A stretch of DNA of 64,000 bases, taken from assembly GCF_000425345.1 (NCBI RefSeq), contig NZ_AUDG01000009.1, positions 44,434 through 108,433 of the forward strand. Direction: 5' to 3'. Origin of the DNA: Rheinheimera baltica DSM 14885 (GTDB taxonomy: Bacteria > Pseudomonadota > Gammaproteobacteria > Enterobacterales > Alteromonadaceae). Position numbers and translations under genes: made by a program. Of the stretch, positions 54,498 to 63,015 are shown in pieces (the first letter of the stretch is position 1; each line of letters starts with the position of its first letter). The notes beneath the pieces were generated by a model that worked only from the letters and a program-made list of their open reading frames with translations, was not told the DNA's origin and searched no databases.

Positions 54498-54810
54498 AAG
54501 TTGTAACTATTTAAGTTTCAAAGAAACCAGATAGCAAAGTGTCAGGTGTGCTTTCGTAACAGCGGCATGGATGCCGCACAGGCTGAAAGGGCACAGGGAT
54601 GTGATCCTTGAAGGCGGTGCAGAAAGCATTTCCTGACATTTTGCTGTACTTCGGCGTTGGATGCGAAGGTTGCAACACTCGCTGTGCTCGCCACAGCAAC
54701 TCGTCTTTTGCCTACGGCAAGACTCAGACACTCTGTGGCTGCGCATCGAGGTTTCAACCTTCAGATGTTAAGTTCAGATCTTTATCGAAATTTATCGAAG
54801 GGCAGTCAAG
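54498..54810. other. Intergenic region containing a repeat element
   Basis: No gene supported. It holds copy A of the 57-bp double-hairpin repeat (54561-54617), then about 190 bases rich in short palindromes leading to the dgkA ribosome site (GAAGGG). The overlapping open frames on both strands lack ribosome sites and recognisable products. Confidence 0.5.
54561..54617 (+). repeat. 57-bp double-hairpin repeat, copy A
   Basis: Contains GCGGCATGGATGCCGC (7-bp stem) and AGGGATGTGATCCTT (6-bp stem) separated by about 20 bases, then GAAGGCGG. It is almost identical to the inverted copy at 55849-55905. The size and paired-hairpin structure resemble REP/BIME-type elements. Confidence 0.8.
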
Positions 54811-55182
54811 ATGCAAAAACCAAATGGCAGCGGCATTGGGCGGGTACTTAAAGCAGCGAAATGTTCGATGCAAGGTTTTAGTGCAAGCTGGAAGCATGAA
54901 TCTGCGTTTCGTCAGGAAACGGTACTGGCCATTATTTCTGTGCCATTGGCAGCGCTGTTGGCAACGTCAGTGAGCCAATTCGCTTTATTAGTGAGTGTAT
55001 GGTGTTTGGTGCTGGTGGTGGAGTTACTTAATTCTGCTATTGAATCTCTTACCGACCGTGTAGGTCTGGAGCGGCATGAGTTGTCAGGCCGGGCCAAGGA
55101 TATGGGTTCTGCAGCAGTATTTGTTAGTCTGGTTATTGTGGCCTTGATCTGGGGCAGTGCGCTCTACGAGCGCTTTGCTTAA
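54811..55182 (+). CDS. dgkA: Diacylglycerol kinase
   Basis: Small integral membrane kinase of 123 residues with three membrane helices, phosphorylating diacylglycerol to phosphatidic acid in phospholipid recycling. The active-site block VVELLNSAIESLTDRVGLERHELSGRAKDMGSAAV-type sequence includes the conserved ELLNSAIE and KDMGSAAV motifs, and the N-terminal ESAFRQE is typical. The length matches E. coli DgkA. It lies between pyrE and slmA, a place where E. coli has no such gene, and is framed by the two inverted repeat copies. Confidence 0.93.
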   Translation: MQKPNGSGIGRVLKAAKCSMQGFSASWKHESAFRQETVLAIISVPLAALLATSVSQFALLVSVWCLVLVVELLNSAIESLTDRVGLERHELSGRAKDMGSAAVFVSLVIVALIWGSALYERFA

Positions 55183-55188
55183 ACCGGG

Positions 55189-55782
55189 TTATACAGTAAA
55201 CAAGGTTTGCTGTAATAATTGCCACTGACTTTGCCAGTGTTGAGTTGGTAGTCGGCTAAAACCGGAGCGAACAAACTGGCTTAGCTTGCCCTCTACAACC
55301 GCCAGCAACAGGTTGGCTAGTTCACCCTCGTCGATACTAAAGCCTTTGCCTTCACGTAGCTTGCGCTCGCGTAAACATTGCTTAAGCTGGGTTTCCAGTT
55401 TTTCAAATAGCTGTGCAACGCGTTCCTGCAGGCGTTCTTGCTCGCCTTGTAAAGCGTCACCAGTCAAAATGCGGCATATCCCCGGATTACGTTCTGCAAA
55501 CACCAATACCAATTGTAAAATAAGCTCAGTGCGGCTTTGGGTATCTTTATGCTCTTCCAGAATGACATTGATACGTGATAACAGCGTATTTTCAATAAAC
55601 TCAATTAAGCCTTCAAACATCCGCGCTTTGCTGGGGAAATGCCGGTACAGCGCGGCCTCAGAAACACCGACTTTTTCTGCCAGTGCTGCCGTGGTAATAC
55701 GCTGGCCGTTATTACTTTGCAGCATAGCGGCTAGGGCTTGCAAAATATCTTCTTTGCGGTTTGTACTGCGTGGTGCCGGCAT
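55189..55782 (-). CDS. slmA: Nucleoid occlusion factor
   Basis: TetR-family protein of 197 residues, SlmA, which binds chromosomal sites and blocks FtsZ assembly over the nucleoid. The HTH is [34 protein letters not shown] and the C-terminal helices ([17 protein letters not shown]) are typical. Length equals E. coli SlmA (198). It is convergent with dgkA, six bases apart, and lies upstream of dut and coaBC in the same orientation, as in the conserved backbone. Confidence 0.95.
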   Translation of the reverse strand: MPAPRSTNRKEDILQALAAMLQSNNGQRITTAALAEKVGVSEAALYRHFPSKARMFEGLIEFIENTLLSRINVILEEHKDTQSRTELILQLVLVFAERNPGICRILTGDALQGEQERLQERVAQLFEKLETQLKQCLRERKLREGKGFSIDEGELANLLLAVVEGKLSQFVRSGFSRLPTQHWQSQWQLLQQTLFTV

Positions 55783-55848
55783 TGCGTGTCCTGTAAAAAA
55801 TAACTTAGAGTCTGGTGCAGGCGCCTGCAGCCGGAAATACTTATTTCG

Positions 55849-55905
55849 CCGCCTTCAAGGATCACATCCCTGTTCCCTCTCAGGCTCCGCGGCATCCATG
55901 CCGCT
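55849..55905 (-). repeat. 57-bp double-hairpin repeat, copy B (inverted)
   Basis: Reverse complement of copy A with only a few differences around positions 19-33 of the unit, and the same length. It lies between slmA and dut. Confidence 0.8.
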
Positions 55906-55958
55906 GCTGCATAAGTACATCGGCCTTCGGCGCTAGGTAAAACGGTGCTTTATACTAA

Positions 55959-56417
55959 TTATGCTTTGCCGGAATGGCCAAAACCGCCTTCGCCGCGCGC
56001 TGTTTGCTCGAAGCTGTCAACAATAGTAAATTCAGCCTGCACTACCGGCATAAACACCAGCTGTGCAATACGATCTCCCGGTTGTATGGTGAAGCTTTCG
56101 TTGCCGCGGTTCCACATTGATACCATTAACGGACCCTGGTAATCCGAGTCAATTAAACCGACTAAATTACCCAGCACAATGCCGTGTTTATGGCCAAGAC
56201 CTGAGCGCGGTAAAATGGTGGCACAGAGGTTGGCATCACCAATAAATATCGATAAACCGGTTGGGATCAATACCGTCTGGCCGGGTGCTAATTGCAGTTC
56301 AGCATCCAGACAGGCACGTAAATCCAAACCTGCTGAGCCAGGTGTGGCGTATTCAGGTAACGGAAATTCAGTGCCAATACGTGGGTCGAGGATCTTTAAA
56401 TCAATGGCTTTTTTCAT
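55959..56417 (-). CDS. dut: dUTP diphosphatase
   Basis: Trimeric dUTPase of 152 residues, hydrolysing dUTP to dUMP and keeping uracil out of DNA. The five motifs are visible: [43 protein letters not shown] and the C-terminal [11 protein letters not shown]. Length equals E. coli Dut (152). coaBC ends 29 bp upstream on the same strand, so the two are probably co-transcribed. Confidence 0.96.
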   Translation of the reverse strand: MKKAIDLKILDPRIGTEFPLPEYATPGSAGLDLRACLDAELQLAPGQTVLIPTGLSIFIGDANLCATILPRSGLGHKHGIVLGNLVGLIDSDYQGPLMVSMWNRGNESFTIQPGDRIAQLVFMPVVQAEFTIVDSFEQTARGEGGFGHSGKA

Positions 56418-56445
56418 TTACGGCTTAGCTCTTGTTAGTTAGCAA

Positions 56446-57657
56446 TTATTTCGCAGAAAACTGCAGGTAAATATGGAGCAAAATGGCTTTCGCAAGCTCG
56501 GTTTTCGACTGCAATGGCAGCGTTTTTTCGTCTACGGCGCTAATAAGGGTAATGGCATTGTTATCGCTGTTAAAACCTAATTCGCTAGTAGATACGTCGT
56601 TGGCACAGATCAGATCGAGTTTTTTACGACTGAGTTTGTCTTTAGCATAGCGCACGACATTTTGTGTTTCAGCGGCAAACCCTACGGTAAAAGGCCGGTT
56701 ACGGCTTAGGCCCGCTACGTCAGCAATAATATCGGGGTTTTTAATCAGCGTAAGGTTAATGCTGTCATCGGTAGTTTTTTTCATTTTTTGTGTCGCTATG
56801 TCAGCGACACGGTAATCTGCTACTGCAGCGCAACCAATAAATACCTGGCTTAACTCAGCGTGTTTAAGCGCAGCAGCATGCATTTGTTCTGCCGTTGTTA
56901 CGTCAATGCGAGTAACACCCGCTGGTGTTGCCAGCGTAACCGGGCCAGTAATTAGTGTGACATCCGCGCCCATAGCGGCAGCGGCGGCCGCTAACGCAAA
57001 GCCCATTTTTCCGGAGCTGTGGTTGGAGATATAGCGCACCGGATCAATGGCTTCGCGTGTTGGACCGGCGGTAATTGTGATTTTTATGTTATTGAGTTGC
57101 TGTTGTGCTAGAAAATGGTTTTCTACTGCGCTAACTAGCTCTAGCGCTTCTAACATGCGGCCTGCACCGACATCGCCACAAGCTTGCTCGCCAGAGCCAG
57201 GGCCATAAATGTAAAAATTATATGAATTAAGCTTGGCTAAATTCTGTTGGGTGGCTATGTTTTTATACATCTGCTGGTTCATTGCCGGGGCAACAGCTAC
57301 CGGTGCAGCAGTGGCAAGTACACAAGTGGTAAGTAAATCGTTGGCTAAACCATGTGCCAGTCGGGCAATCACATCGGCGCTGGCAGGGGCTATCAGCACC
57401 ATATCAGCCCATTTAGCCAACTCAATATGACCCATGGCGGCTTCTGCAGCTGGGTCAAGCAAGCTGGTGCTAACCGGGTTGCCGGACAGTGCTTGCAGCG
57501 TTAGTGGTGTAATAAAGTGCTGGGCGGCGTCGGTTAAGATCACGCGAACGTCAGCGCCGCGCTCTTTTAACCGGCGAACTAAATCAGCACTTTTATAAGC
57601 GGCAATACCGCCACTGATACCAAGTAAAATGCGTTTTTGTGCAAGCGTTTGCTGCAT
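56446..57657 (-). CDS. coaBC: Bifunctional phosphopantothenoylcysteine decarboxylase/synthetase
   Basis: CoaBC (Dfp) of 403 residues in coenzyme A synthesis. The N-terminal flavin-dependent decarboxylase has [20 protein letters not shown], the substrate-clamp region [11 protein letters not shown] and a [15 protein letters not shown] segment with the catalytic cysteine. The C-terminal CTP-dependent synthetase shows [25 protein letters not shown]. The ATG at 57657 gives the family length (E. coli 406). The 22 upstream codons run into the radC promoter region. Confidence 0.95.
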   Translation of the reverse strand: MQQTLAQKRILLGISGGIAAYKSADLVRRLKERGADVRVILTDAAQHFITPLTLQALSGNPVSTSLLDPAAEAAMGHIELAKWADMVLIAPASADVIARLAHGLANDLLTTCVLATAAPVAVAPAMNQQMYKNIATQQNLAKLNSYNFYIYGPGSGEQACGDVGAGRMLEALELVSAVENHFLAQQQLNNIKITITAGPTREAIDPVRYISNHSSGKMGFALAAAAAAMGADVTLITGPVTLATPAGVTRIDVTTAEQMHAAALKHAELSQVFIGCAAVADYRVADIATQKMKKTTDDSINLTLIKNPDIIADVAGLSRNRPFTVGFAAETQNVVRYAKDKLSRKKLDLICANDVSTSELGFNSDNNAITLISAVDEKTLPLQSKTELAKAILLHIYLQFSAK

Positions 57658-57739
57658 AACAGAGTAACCAGAACCGGAAAAAACTGGCGATAAGATAGCA
57701 TGGAAACACAAATTCAGCATCAATTCAGGGAGGATTTAC

Positions 57740-58201
57740 ATGAGCATTAGGCACTGGCCGGCATCGGAACGGCCGCGAGAGAAACTGCTCGACAGAGGTG
57801 CGATGGCGTTGTCTGATGCCGAGCTACTGGCTATCTTTTTGCGTACCGGTATTGCTGGCACTGATGCGGTAACACTGGCGCGGCAACTTTTAAGCCAATT
57901 TGGCTCACTACGACACTTATTGGGCGCCAGTCAGGCTGACTTTTGTTCAGCCAAAGGATTAGGTGAGGCCAAATTTGTGCAGCTGCAAGCTGTGTTGGAA
58001 CTGAGTAAACGTTACTTGCAGCAGCAGATACAGCGCGAAACGGTGTTTAGCGAACCTGCAGCCGTAAAGCGCTATCTGCAACATGCGATAAGTGGTGAGC
58101 AACGCGAAGTATTTTTGTTGCTGTATTTAGACAGCCAACATCGACTTATTAAAGCGGAGCCATTGTTCAGCGGAACAATAGACGCCGCTACTGGTCATTG
58201 A
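57740..58201 (+). pseudogene. radC: RadC, truncated before the JAMM motif
   Basis: Only the first 153 codons of radC are present. The helix-hairpin-helix region ([52 protein letters not shown]) and the start of the JAB/MPN domain ([28 protein letters not shown]) are intact. The frame then changes to TGH and stops. Normal RadC has about 224 residues and continues with SVYPREV... and the HNHPSG metal motif, all missing. The break marks the left end of an inserted element. radC is a known target of Tn554-family elements. Confidence 0.93.
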
Positions 58202-58568
58202 TCAATAAATGGACACGTAAGAGTTAAATTAAAACATGGGTTTAGAATCAGTTATCTGTCCATAAAAATCATCTCAAAAACGGACTTTTTTTAGCAAATA
58301 TGGCCATTTTTAGCGTGCATTCTACAATGAGTCATCTGTGTTTGGAGTGAAATAACTTTCATGCTTTACTATTCCCACTACTGGCACTACTCCCAAAATT
58401 TTTTGTCACTTGGAGGCATAACACGCCATAGCCTCCTCAGAGCGGCTTTAGTTCATGTTATGTTGTTTAAGCTTGAGTGATCGACCAATTGATATAGTTT
58501 GAACAACTCGTCACTAGCACAAGTAGAAAATCGTAAAATAGCATAAGCATATGAATTTCATGCAGATG
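58202..58568. other. Left end of the element inserted in radC
   Basis: No gene seen. An inverted pair ATGGACA (58209-58215) and TGTCCAT (58257-58263) lies within 65 bases of the break and could be recombinase binding arms. A GGAGGC/GCCTCC hairpin lies at 58412-58436. The remainder is AT-rich. No recombinase gene is on this side within the window. Confidence 0.45.
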
Positions 58569-59372
58569 TCATAATTTCACACTCTCGTCTTTTTTCAGGA
58601 AATTTTGGCGAAACCAAACCTCTGAAAAACTGTAGCCGTCATCAATAATTTGTAGAATATCGTTAAAAATAATACGACTTAAACGTGATTGTGGGATGTC
58701 AGAAAGTCTATGGTATCTTGTTATTGTCCACTGTTCATCTTTCGCTCGAATTAACAATGTCTCGAAATGTGGAATAACGGTAGCGGCAGCTCTTGTCCGA
58801 CTAAAATTACCCATTTGAATTTTTGCCAAAGCCCGCTTAACAGCGCACCACAATAAACTGACCAACTGGCCTACGTTATTTTCTTTGAGCGCAGTTCTAA
58901 ATAGATGCTGTACTTTAAGCCCTATTTGGATAGGCAGATTATACTTTCTGGCAGATGCTTCTAAAAAACCAATACACTCATGCGCTGAAACAGCCGAAAG
59001 GAAATCAGCAAACAATTCTGTTCCTGCCAACCCTTTATAACGGGCAATTTCGGCATTTAACGCGACAAGGTAATCATAATTATTGCGGCTACCCTCGGGT
59101 ACATTAAAGTTGATGACGCCAGGTGAAAATAACTTAGCTAAGTCACTTTTTGGTTTAATAGTTTCAGCTTGCTTGGTAAAAACCACAAACCTGTTTTCCA
59201 GAGCTTCTTTTAGCAGGATCAAATCCAATAGCTGAGAAGGGGTAAAACTGTAGTACGGAGCTGCAGATAGCCCAATATAATTGTTACAGTTTTTATCCGA
59301 CAAAGACTGTAAAAGAGCTGCCTGCTTAATCAGGTTCAAAATATGAGTATGTTGAAGCACTTTAACAGCCAT
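58569..59372 (-). CDS. Protein of unknown function, divergent from an XRE regulator
   Basis: Protein of 267 residues from the ATG at 59372 (GGTGGG upstream). The frame is open to a TTG at 59465, which would overlap the divergent regulator by 12 bp. It is soluble and mostly helical, with no signal peptide. Conserved-looking segments include DLILLKEALENRFVVF, LLWCAVKRALAKIQMGNF and a basic patch around FSRTRAAATVIPHF. I recognise no domain. The tight divergent pairing with a small C-protein-like repressor is typical of restriction, toxin or immunity genes, but nothing in the sequence proves that. Confidence 0.6.
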   Translation of the reverse strand: MAVKVLQHTHILNLIKQAALLQSLSDKNCNNYIGLSAAPYYSFTPSQLLDLILLKEALENRFVVFTKQAETIKPKSDLAKLFSPGVINFNVPEGSRNNYDYLVALNAEIARYKGLAGTELFADFLSAVSAHECIGFLEASARKYNLPIQIGLKVQHLFRTALKENNVGQLVSLLWCAVKRALAKIQMGNFSRTRAAATVIPHFETLLIRAKDEQWTITRYHRLSDIPQSRLSRIIFNDILQIIDDGYSFSEVWFRQNFLKKDESVKL

Positions 59373-59453
59373 TCGGCCCACCAAATGAGAGCTATATCCC
59401 GTGGAATTATAGACAACCAAACGTGATAGTTCTATCTTTTGGATGGAACAGTT

Positions 59454-59663
59454 ATGCGGGATCAACGGCTTGTCAATTTTGGCAATCGAATTCGAACCAT
59501 TAGAAAAGAAAAAAACCTATCACAAGAGGAATTGGCTGCGTTAGCCAATATCGACCGCAGCTATATGGGGCATATTGAGCGGGGTGAAAAGAATGTCACT
59601 CTGACTAAAATTTATCAAATTGCGGATGCTCTGAGAATTCCGGTATCAAACTTACTCGTTTAA
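59454..59663 (+). CDS. XRE-family small HTH regulator (C-protein-like)
   Basis: Protein of 69 residues that is almost entirely one helix-turn-helix: FGNRIRTIRKEKNLSQEEL, AALANIDRSYMGHIERGEKN and VTLTKIYQIADALRIPVSNLL. Size and sequence are like the controller proteins of restriction systems and small phage-type repressors. The ATG at 59454 lies within the leader of the divergent unknown gene, so it may regulate both promoters from the overlapping region. Confidence 0.85.
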   Translation: MRDQRLVNFGNRIRTIRKEKNLSQEELAALANIDRSYMGHIERGEKNVTLTKIYQIADALRIPVSNLLV

Positions 59664-59789
59664 AGTTTATTAGTAGTAGCGATAACAAACATAAACTAGC
59701 AGATTTTTTGCTACATTTTTCGATTTTCGACTTCCCTTAAATCCCAACAACCAATTTTTGAAGCTTCCAAAGTAAATTATTTGTGCTAG

Positions 59790-59822
59790 CATACGACCTA
59801 ATAAATTTAATTAGGTCGTATG
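59790..59822. promoter_or_regulatory. Perfect 13-bp-arm inverted repeat upstream of the WYL operon
   Basis: CATACGACCTAAT and its exact reverse complement ATTAGGTCGTATG are separated by AAATTTA. It lies 68 bases upstream of the small gene at 59891, the first gene of the WYL/Mod unit. It is followed by AATTT rather than a T-run. Position suggests an operator for the WYL-type regulator encoded just downstream, since BrxR/CapW-like WYL proteins bind inverted repeats in their own promoters. Confidence 0.7.
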
Positions 59823-59890
59823 TTCTAATTTATCTTGATTAAGTAAATATACGTAAGAGGGTCTGAGAGCTTGCGTATCGTGGGGGGAGT

Positions 59891-60184
59891 ATGAGCGTAT
59901 CAAAAGAACTGCTATCAAAACTGACCATCTTAGAAGAGCTAATTCAAGTCGTTGGTAACGAGAACTTAATGAAGGTAGAACGATATCTCGCATATTCTGG
60001 TCTAGTTGCTCTGTTGCGTGACATTGACGAAACGTCAGGTTCCCCATGTTTTGGCGAGCATAGTCGAGATCTAAAAAGTGCCTTATTAAAGAAGTTTGGA
60101 TTTGAAACAGACAGCCAATGCTTGCGTGTTCCGGCAGCTTATCTACGCAAGATAAAATCCCCATTATGCTTAGATGTTGAATAG
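59891..60184 (+). CDS. Small protein of unknown function upstream of the WYL regulator
   Basis: Protein of 97 residues whose ATG follows GGGGGGAG. It is mainly helical in the first half (SKELLSKLTILEELIQVVGNENLMKVERYLAYSGLVALLRDI), with two cysteines (GSPCFGEH, SQCLRV). There is no signal or membrane segment, and I recognise no family. It ends 11 bp before the WYL gene and shares its inverted-repeat operator, so it is part of the same operon and may be an accessory of the type III system or its regulation. Confidence 0.65.
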   Translation: MSVSKELLSKLTILEELIQVVGNENLMKVERYLAYSGLVALLRDIDETSGSPCFGEHSRDLKSALLKKFGFETDSQCLRVPAAYLRKIKSPLCLDVE

Positions 60185-60195
60185 ATGAAGGTTGA

Positions 60196-61110
60196 ATGAA
60201 GCGAATTAAACATGATCTGTCTGGAAGCAAGCCTAGAGCGCTTTTAGATGAGCTACCTCAAGCGAGCCGTGATCGTATTGCGCATATCGACTTTACCTTA
60301 TTATTCAAGGGAGAAGCGGTGCGCGCTGATTTGGTTGAGCGTTTCAATATAGCTCCAACACAAGCGACAAAAGACTTCACCCTATACCGAGAGCTTGCGC
60401 CAGGCAACATTGAGTATGACCAAAAGCTCAAATTGCATAAGCGTGGTGAAGCATTCGAACCCCTGTTCGACTATGACGTTGTGAGAACGCTAGCGACGAT
60501 TAGCCAAGGGTATGGAGATGGCTTCACTGGAAAGGTAAAACCATCTCTGGCTTGTGAAGCGCCTTATCACCTTAACAAGCCGAACTTATCGATTGTCGCG
60601 AAAGTCACCGAAGCCATACACAAAGGCAAAGCCTTGCGTATCACCTATGTGTCGATATCGAGTGGTGAAACAACGCGTGAAATTGTGCCGCATACGCTGG
60701 TGGACAATGGTCTGCGTTGGCACGTTCGTGGCTTTGACCGCAAGCATGGTGAGTTCCGTGACTTTGTATTGACCCGAATTAAAGCAGCGGTTGTGCTTAA
60801 AGATTCAACGTTGTCTGAGGCTGAACTAGAAACCCAAGACCGGCAATGGAACCGCTTTGTTGAGCTGGAGTTAGTGCCGCATCCACGCATAGAACACAGT
60901 GAAGCGATTGAGCTGGATTATGGCATGACGGGTGGAGTGATGAAGGTTGAGATCAGAGCAGCAACTGCTGGGTATTTGCTCAGACTCTGGAATGTAGACT
61001 GTTCGGAGACCGCTTGCTTACCAATCAGTCAATGCCAACTGGCATTGAACAATCGTGCTGCGCTTTATGGGGTACAAAACCTCGCAATCGCGCCGGGTTA
61101 TGTCACTTAG
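60196..61110 (+). CDS. WYL-domain transcriptional regulator (BrxR/CapW-like)
   Basis: Regulator of 304 residues. An N-terminal winged helix (IDFTLLFKGEAVRADLVERFNIAPTQATKDFTLYREL) is followed by a WYL domain near residues 140-205 (LRITYVSISSGETTREIVPHTLVDNGLRWHVRGFD, FRDFVLTRI) and a C-terminal WCX-type segment (MKVEIRAATAGYLLRLWNVD). This layout matches the BrxR/CapW repressors that control BREX, CBASS and other defence genes. It lies 80 bp upstream of the type III mod gene on the same strand. Repression of its own operon is inferred from the upstream inverted repeat. Confidence 0.85.
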   Translation: MKRIKHDLSGSKPRALLDELPQASRDRIAHIDFTLLFKGEAVRADLVERFNIAPTQATKDFTLYRELAPGNIEYDQKLKLHKRGEAFEPLFDYDVVRTLATISQGYGDGFTGKVKPSLACEAPYHLNKPNLSIVAKVTEAIHKGKALRITYVSISSGETTREIVPHTLVDNGLRWHVRGFDRKHGEFRDFVLTRIKAAVVLKDSTLSEAELETQDRQWNRFVELELVPHPRIEHSEAIELDYGMTGGVMKVEIRAATAGYLLRLWNVDCSETACLPISQCQLALNNRAALYGVQNLAIAPGYVT

Positions 61111-61190
61111 ACAATGAGTACAACCCAGACAACCGCTTTTTATGACTAGAGATTAATCATCAGAATTAATTAAGAATTTAAGGAATACCG

Positions 61191-63014
61191 ATGCCAACGT
61201 TGGATTTTAAAGGTAAGCAGTTTGTTTATTCACACCACCTGAGTGTGCCGTTTCGTGAACTAAAAGTGGTTGCGGATAAATCGTTACCACAGCAAGGCAA
61301 GGCTGCCTCACTAGATGACAACCTCATCATCCACGGTGACAACCTCGAAGCTCTCAAGGCGTTACTGCCAACTCATGCAGGTAAAGTAGACTGCATTTTT
61401 ATCGACCCGCCGTATAACACAGGTAATGAAGGCTGGTGTTATAACGACAATGTTCGCTCACCCTTGATGCAGGAGTGGTTGAAAAAGTCTGCCAATCCTG
61501 TTGATAAAGAAGATTTAGAACGTCATGACAAGTGGCTATGTATGATGTGGCCTAGGGTTCTTCTACTAAAAGAGTTACTCAGTGACTCTGGTAGCATTTG
61601 GATAACATTGGATGATAATGAGGTGCAACGTTTCAAAGTACTCATGGATGAGGTTTTTGGAGAAGAGAATTTCATTACCAGCTGTATTTGGCATAAAAAC
61701 TATGCACCAAAGAGTACTGCCCGCCATTTCTCAGAAGACCATGATTACATACTGGTCTATGCAAAAAACAGCGAGACTTGGGTTCCCAACATGCTCGAAA
61801 GGTCAGAGACATCAAACCAAATGTATAAGAATCCAGATAATGACCCTAGAGGCCCTTGGAGGCCGAACAACCTAGCGGCTAGGAATTTCTATAGTAAAGG
61901 CACCTACTCGATTAAATGCCCAAGTGGAAGAGTGGTTGAAGGGCCTCCAAGAGGGCTTTATTGGAAAGTCTCAGAAGAAAATTTCTGGAGACTAGATGCC
62001 GATAATAGGATTTGGTGGGGGGAAAGCGGTAATAATATTCCGGCTCCTAAAATCTTTTTATCAGAGGTTAAGCAAGGAAGAGTTCCACAGACAATTTGGA
62101 GTTGGGCAGATGTTGGCCACACGCAAGAAGCTAAGCGAGAGCTGCTGGAAATAATGGATTTTGCGACATCTGGGGACGTTTTCATAACACCAAAACCTGT
62201 GCGGCTTATTGAAAGAGTAATTGAATTAGCAACGACACCTACCTCCATAATATTAGACTCTTTTGCTGGTTCTGGCACGACAGCTCATGCGGTATTACAC
62301 CGAAATAATAAAGATGATGGTGACCGAAAGTTTATCCTCGTAGAATGTGAAAATTATGCAGATTCGATGACCGCCGAGCGTGTTCGCCGTGTTATTAAAG
62401 GCTATCCCTTCAAAGTTAATCAGAAGCAAGAACTACTTTCTGAAAAAATCACTTGGTCGGTCTTCGAGAAGAAACACACTGAACTGCTTGAAAAAATCGC
62501 CACAGTTGAAGCAAAACACAGCAAGGAGTTCGACAAAATAAAAAAAGAACTCAATGATGGTGTGCTTACCGTAACCGGTGAGCGCAAAGTGGATGAGTTT
62601 GCCCCAGGTATTGGCGGCAGTTTCACTTACTGTACCTTAGGTGAACCGATTCAAATTGAAAGCTTACTCACTGGCAAAGATATGCCGTCGTTCGATGCGC
62701 TTGCTCGTTATGTATTTTATACAGCAACTGGGCAGTCGTTAGAAACTGTTGCTAAAGCCTCTGCCGATGGTTTTATCGGTGAAACAGACCTGTTTCGTAT
62801 TCATTTGTTCTATCGCCCAGATAGCGAATGGCTGCGCTCAAATGAAGCGGCTTTAAACGCGGACAAAGTCGAGGTTATAGCTAAAAACAATGCTACGAAG
62901 AAGCGCACCATTGTGTTTGCTGTCGCGAAATTTATGAGTCAAAAGGATTTAACTGAGAAACGCATTGAGTTTTGCCAGTTGCCTTACGCTATCCATCGCA
63001 TTATGGGGGCGTAA
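61191..63014 (+). CDS. Type III restriction-modification system methyltransferase (Mod)
   Basis: Mod subunit of 607 residues. The catalytic DPPY (FIDPPYNTGNEGW, D72) comes before the SAM-binding FxGxG (DSFAGSGTTAHAVL, near 358). This is the beta-class order usual for type III Mod, with the target-recognition region between them. The ATG at 61191 has AAGGAA upstream. The res gene starts one base after the stop. Mod could still methylate without Res, so the system may now act as an orphan methyltransferase if res is inactive. Confidence 0.92.
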   Translation: MPTLDFKGKQFVYSHHLSVPFRELKVVADKSLPQQGKAASLDDNLIIHGDNLEALKALLPTHAGKVDCIFIDPPYNTGNEGWCYNDNVRSPLMQEWLKKSANPVDKEDLERHDKWLCMMWPRVLLLKELLSDSGSIWITLDDNEVQRFKVLMDEVFGEENFITSCIWHKNYAPKSTARHFSEDHDYILVYAKNSETWVPNMLERSETSNQMYKNPDNDPRGPWRPNNLAARNFYSKGTYSIKCPSGRVVEGPPRGLYWKVSEENFWRLDADNRIWWGESGNNIPAPKIFLSEVKQGRVPQTIWSWADVGHTQEAKRELLEIMDFATSGDVFITPKPVRLIERVIELATTPTSIILDSFAGSGTTAHAVLHRNNKDDGDRKFILVECENYADSMTAERVRRVIKGYPFKVNQKQELLSEKITWSVFEKKHTELLEKIATVEAKHSKEFDKIKKELNDGVLTVTGERKVDEFAPGIGGSFTYCTLGEPIQIESLLTGKDMPSFDALARYVFYTATGQSLETVAKASADGFIGETDLFRIHLFYRPDSEWLRSNEAALNADKVEVIAKNNATKKRTIVFAVAKFMSQKDLTEKRIEFCQLPYAIHRIMGA

Positions 63015-63015
63015 C

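Noticed and set aside
54507..54757. Several overlapping open frames on the minus strand and two on the plus strand between pyrE and dgkA
   Set aside because: They run through the palindromic repeat region, lack ribosome sites and give low-complexity cysteine/arginine-rich translations with no recognisable family.
59811..60230. 139-codon minus-strand frame opposite the small gene and the start of the WYL gene
   Set aside because: It is antisense to two genes with good ribosome sites and lacks a recognisable product.
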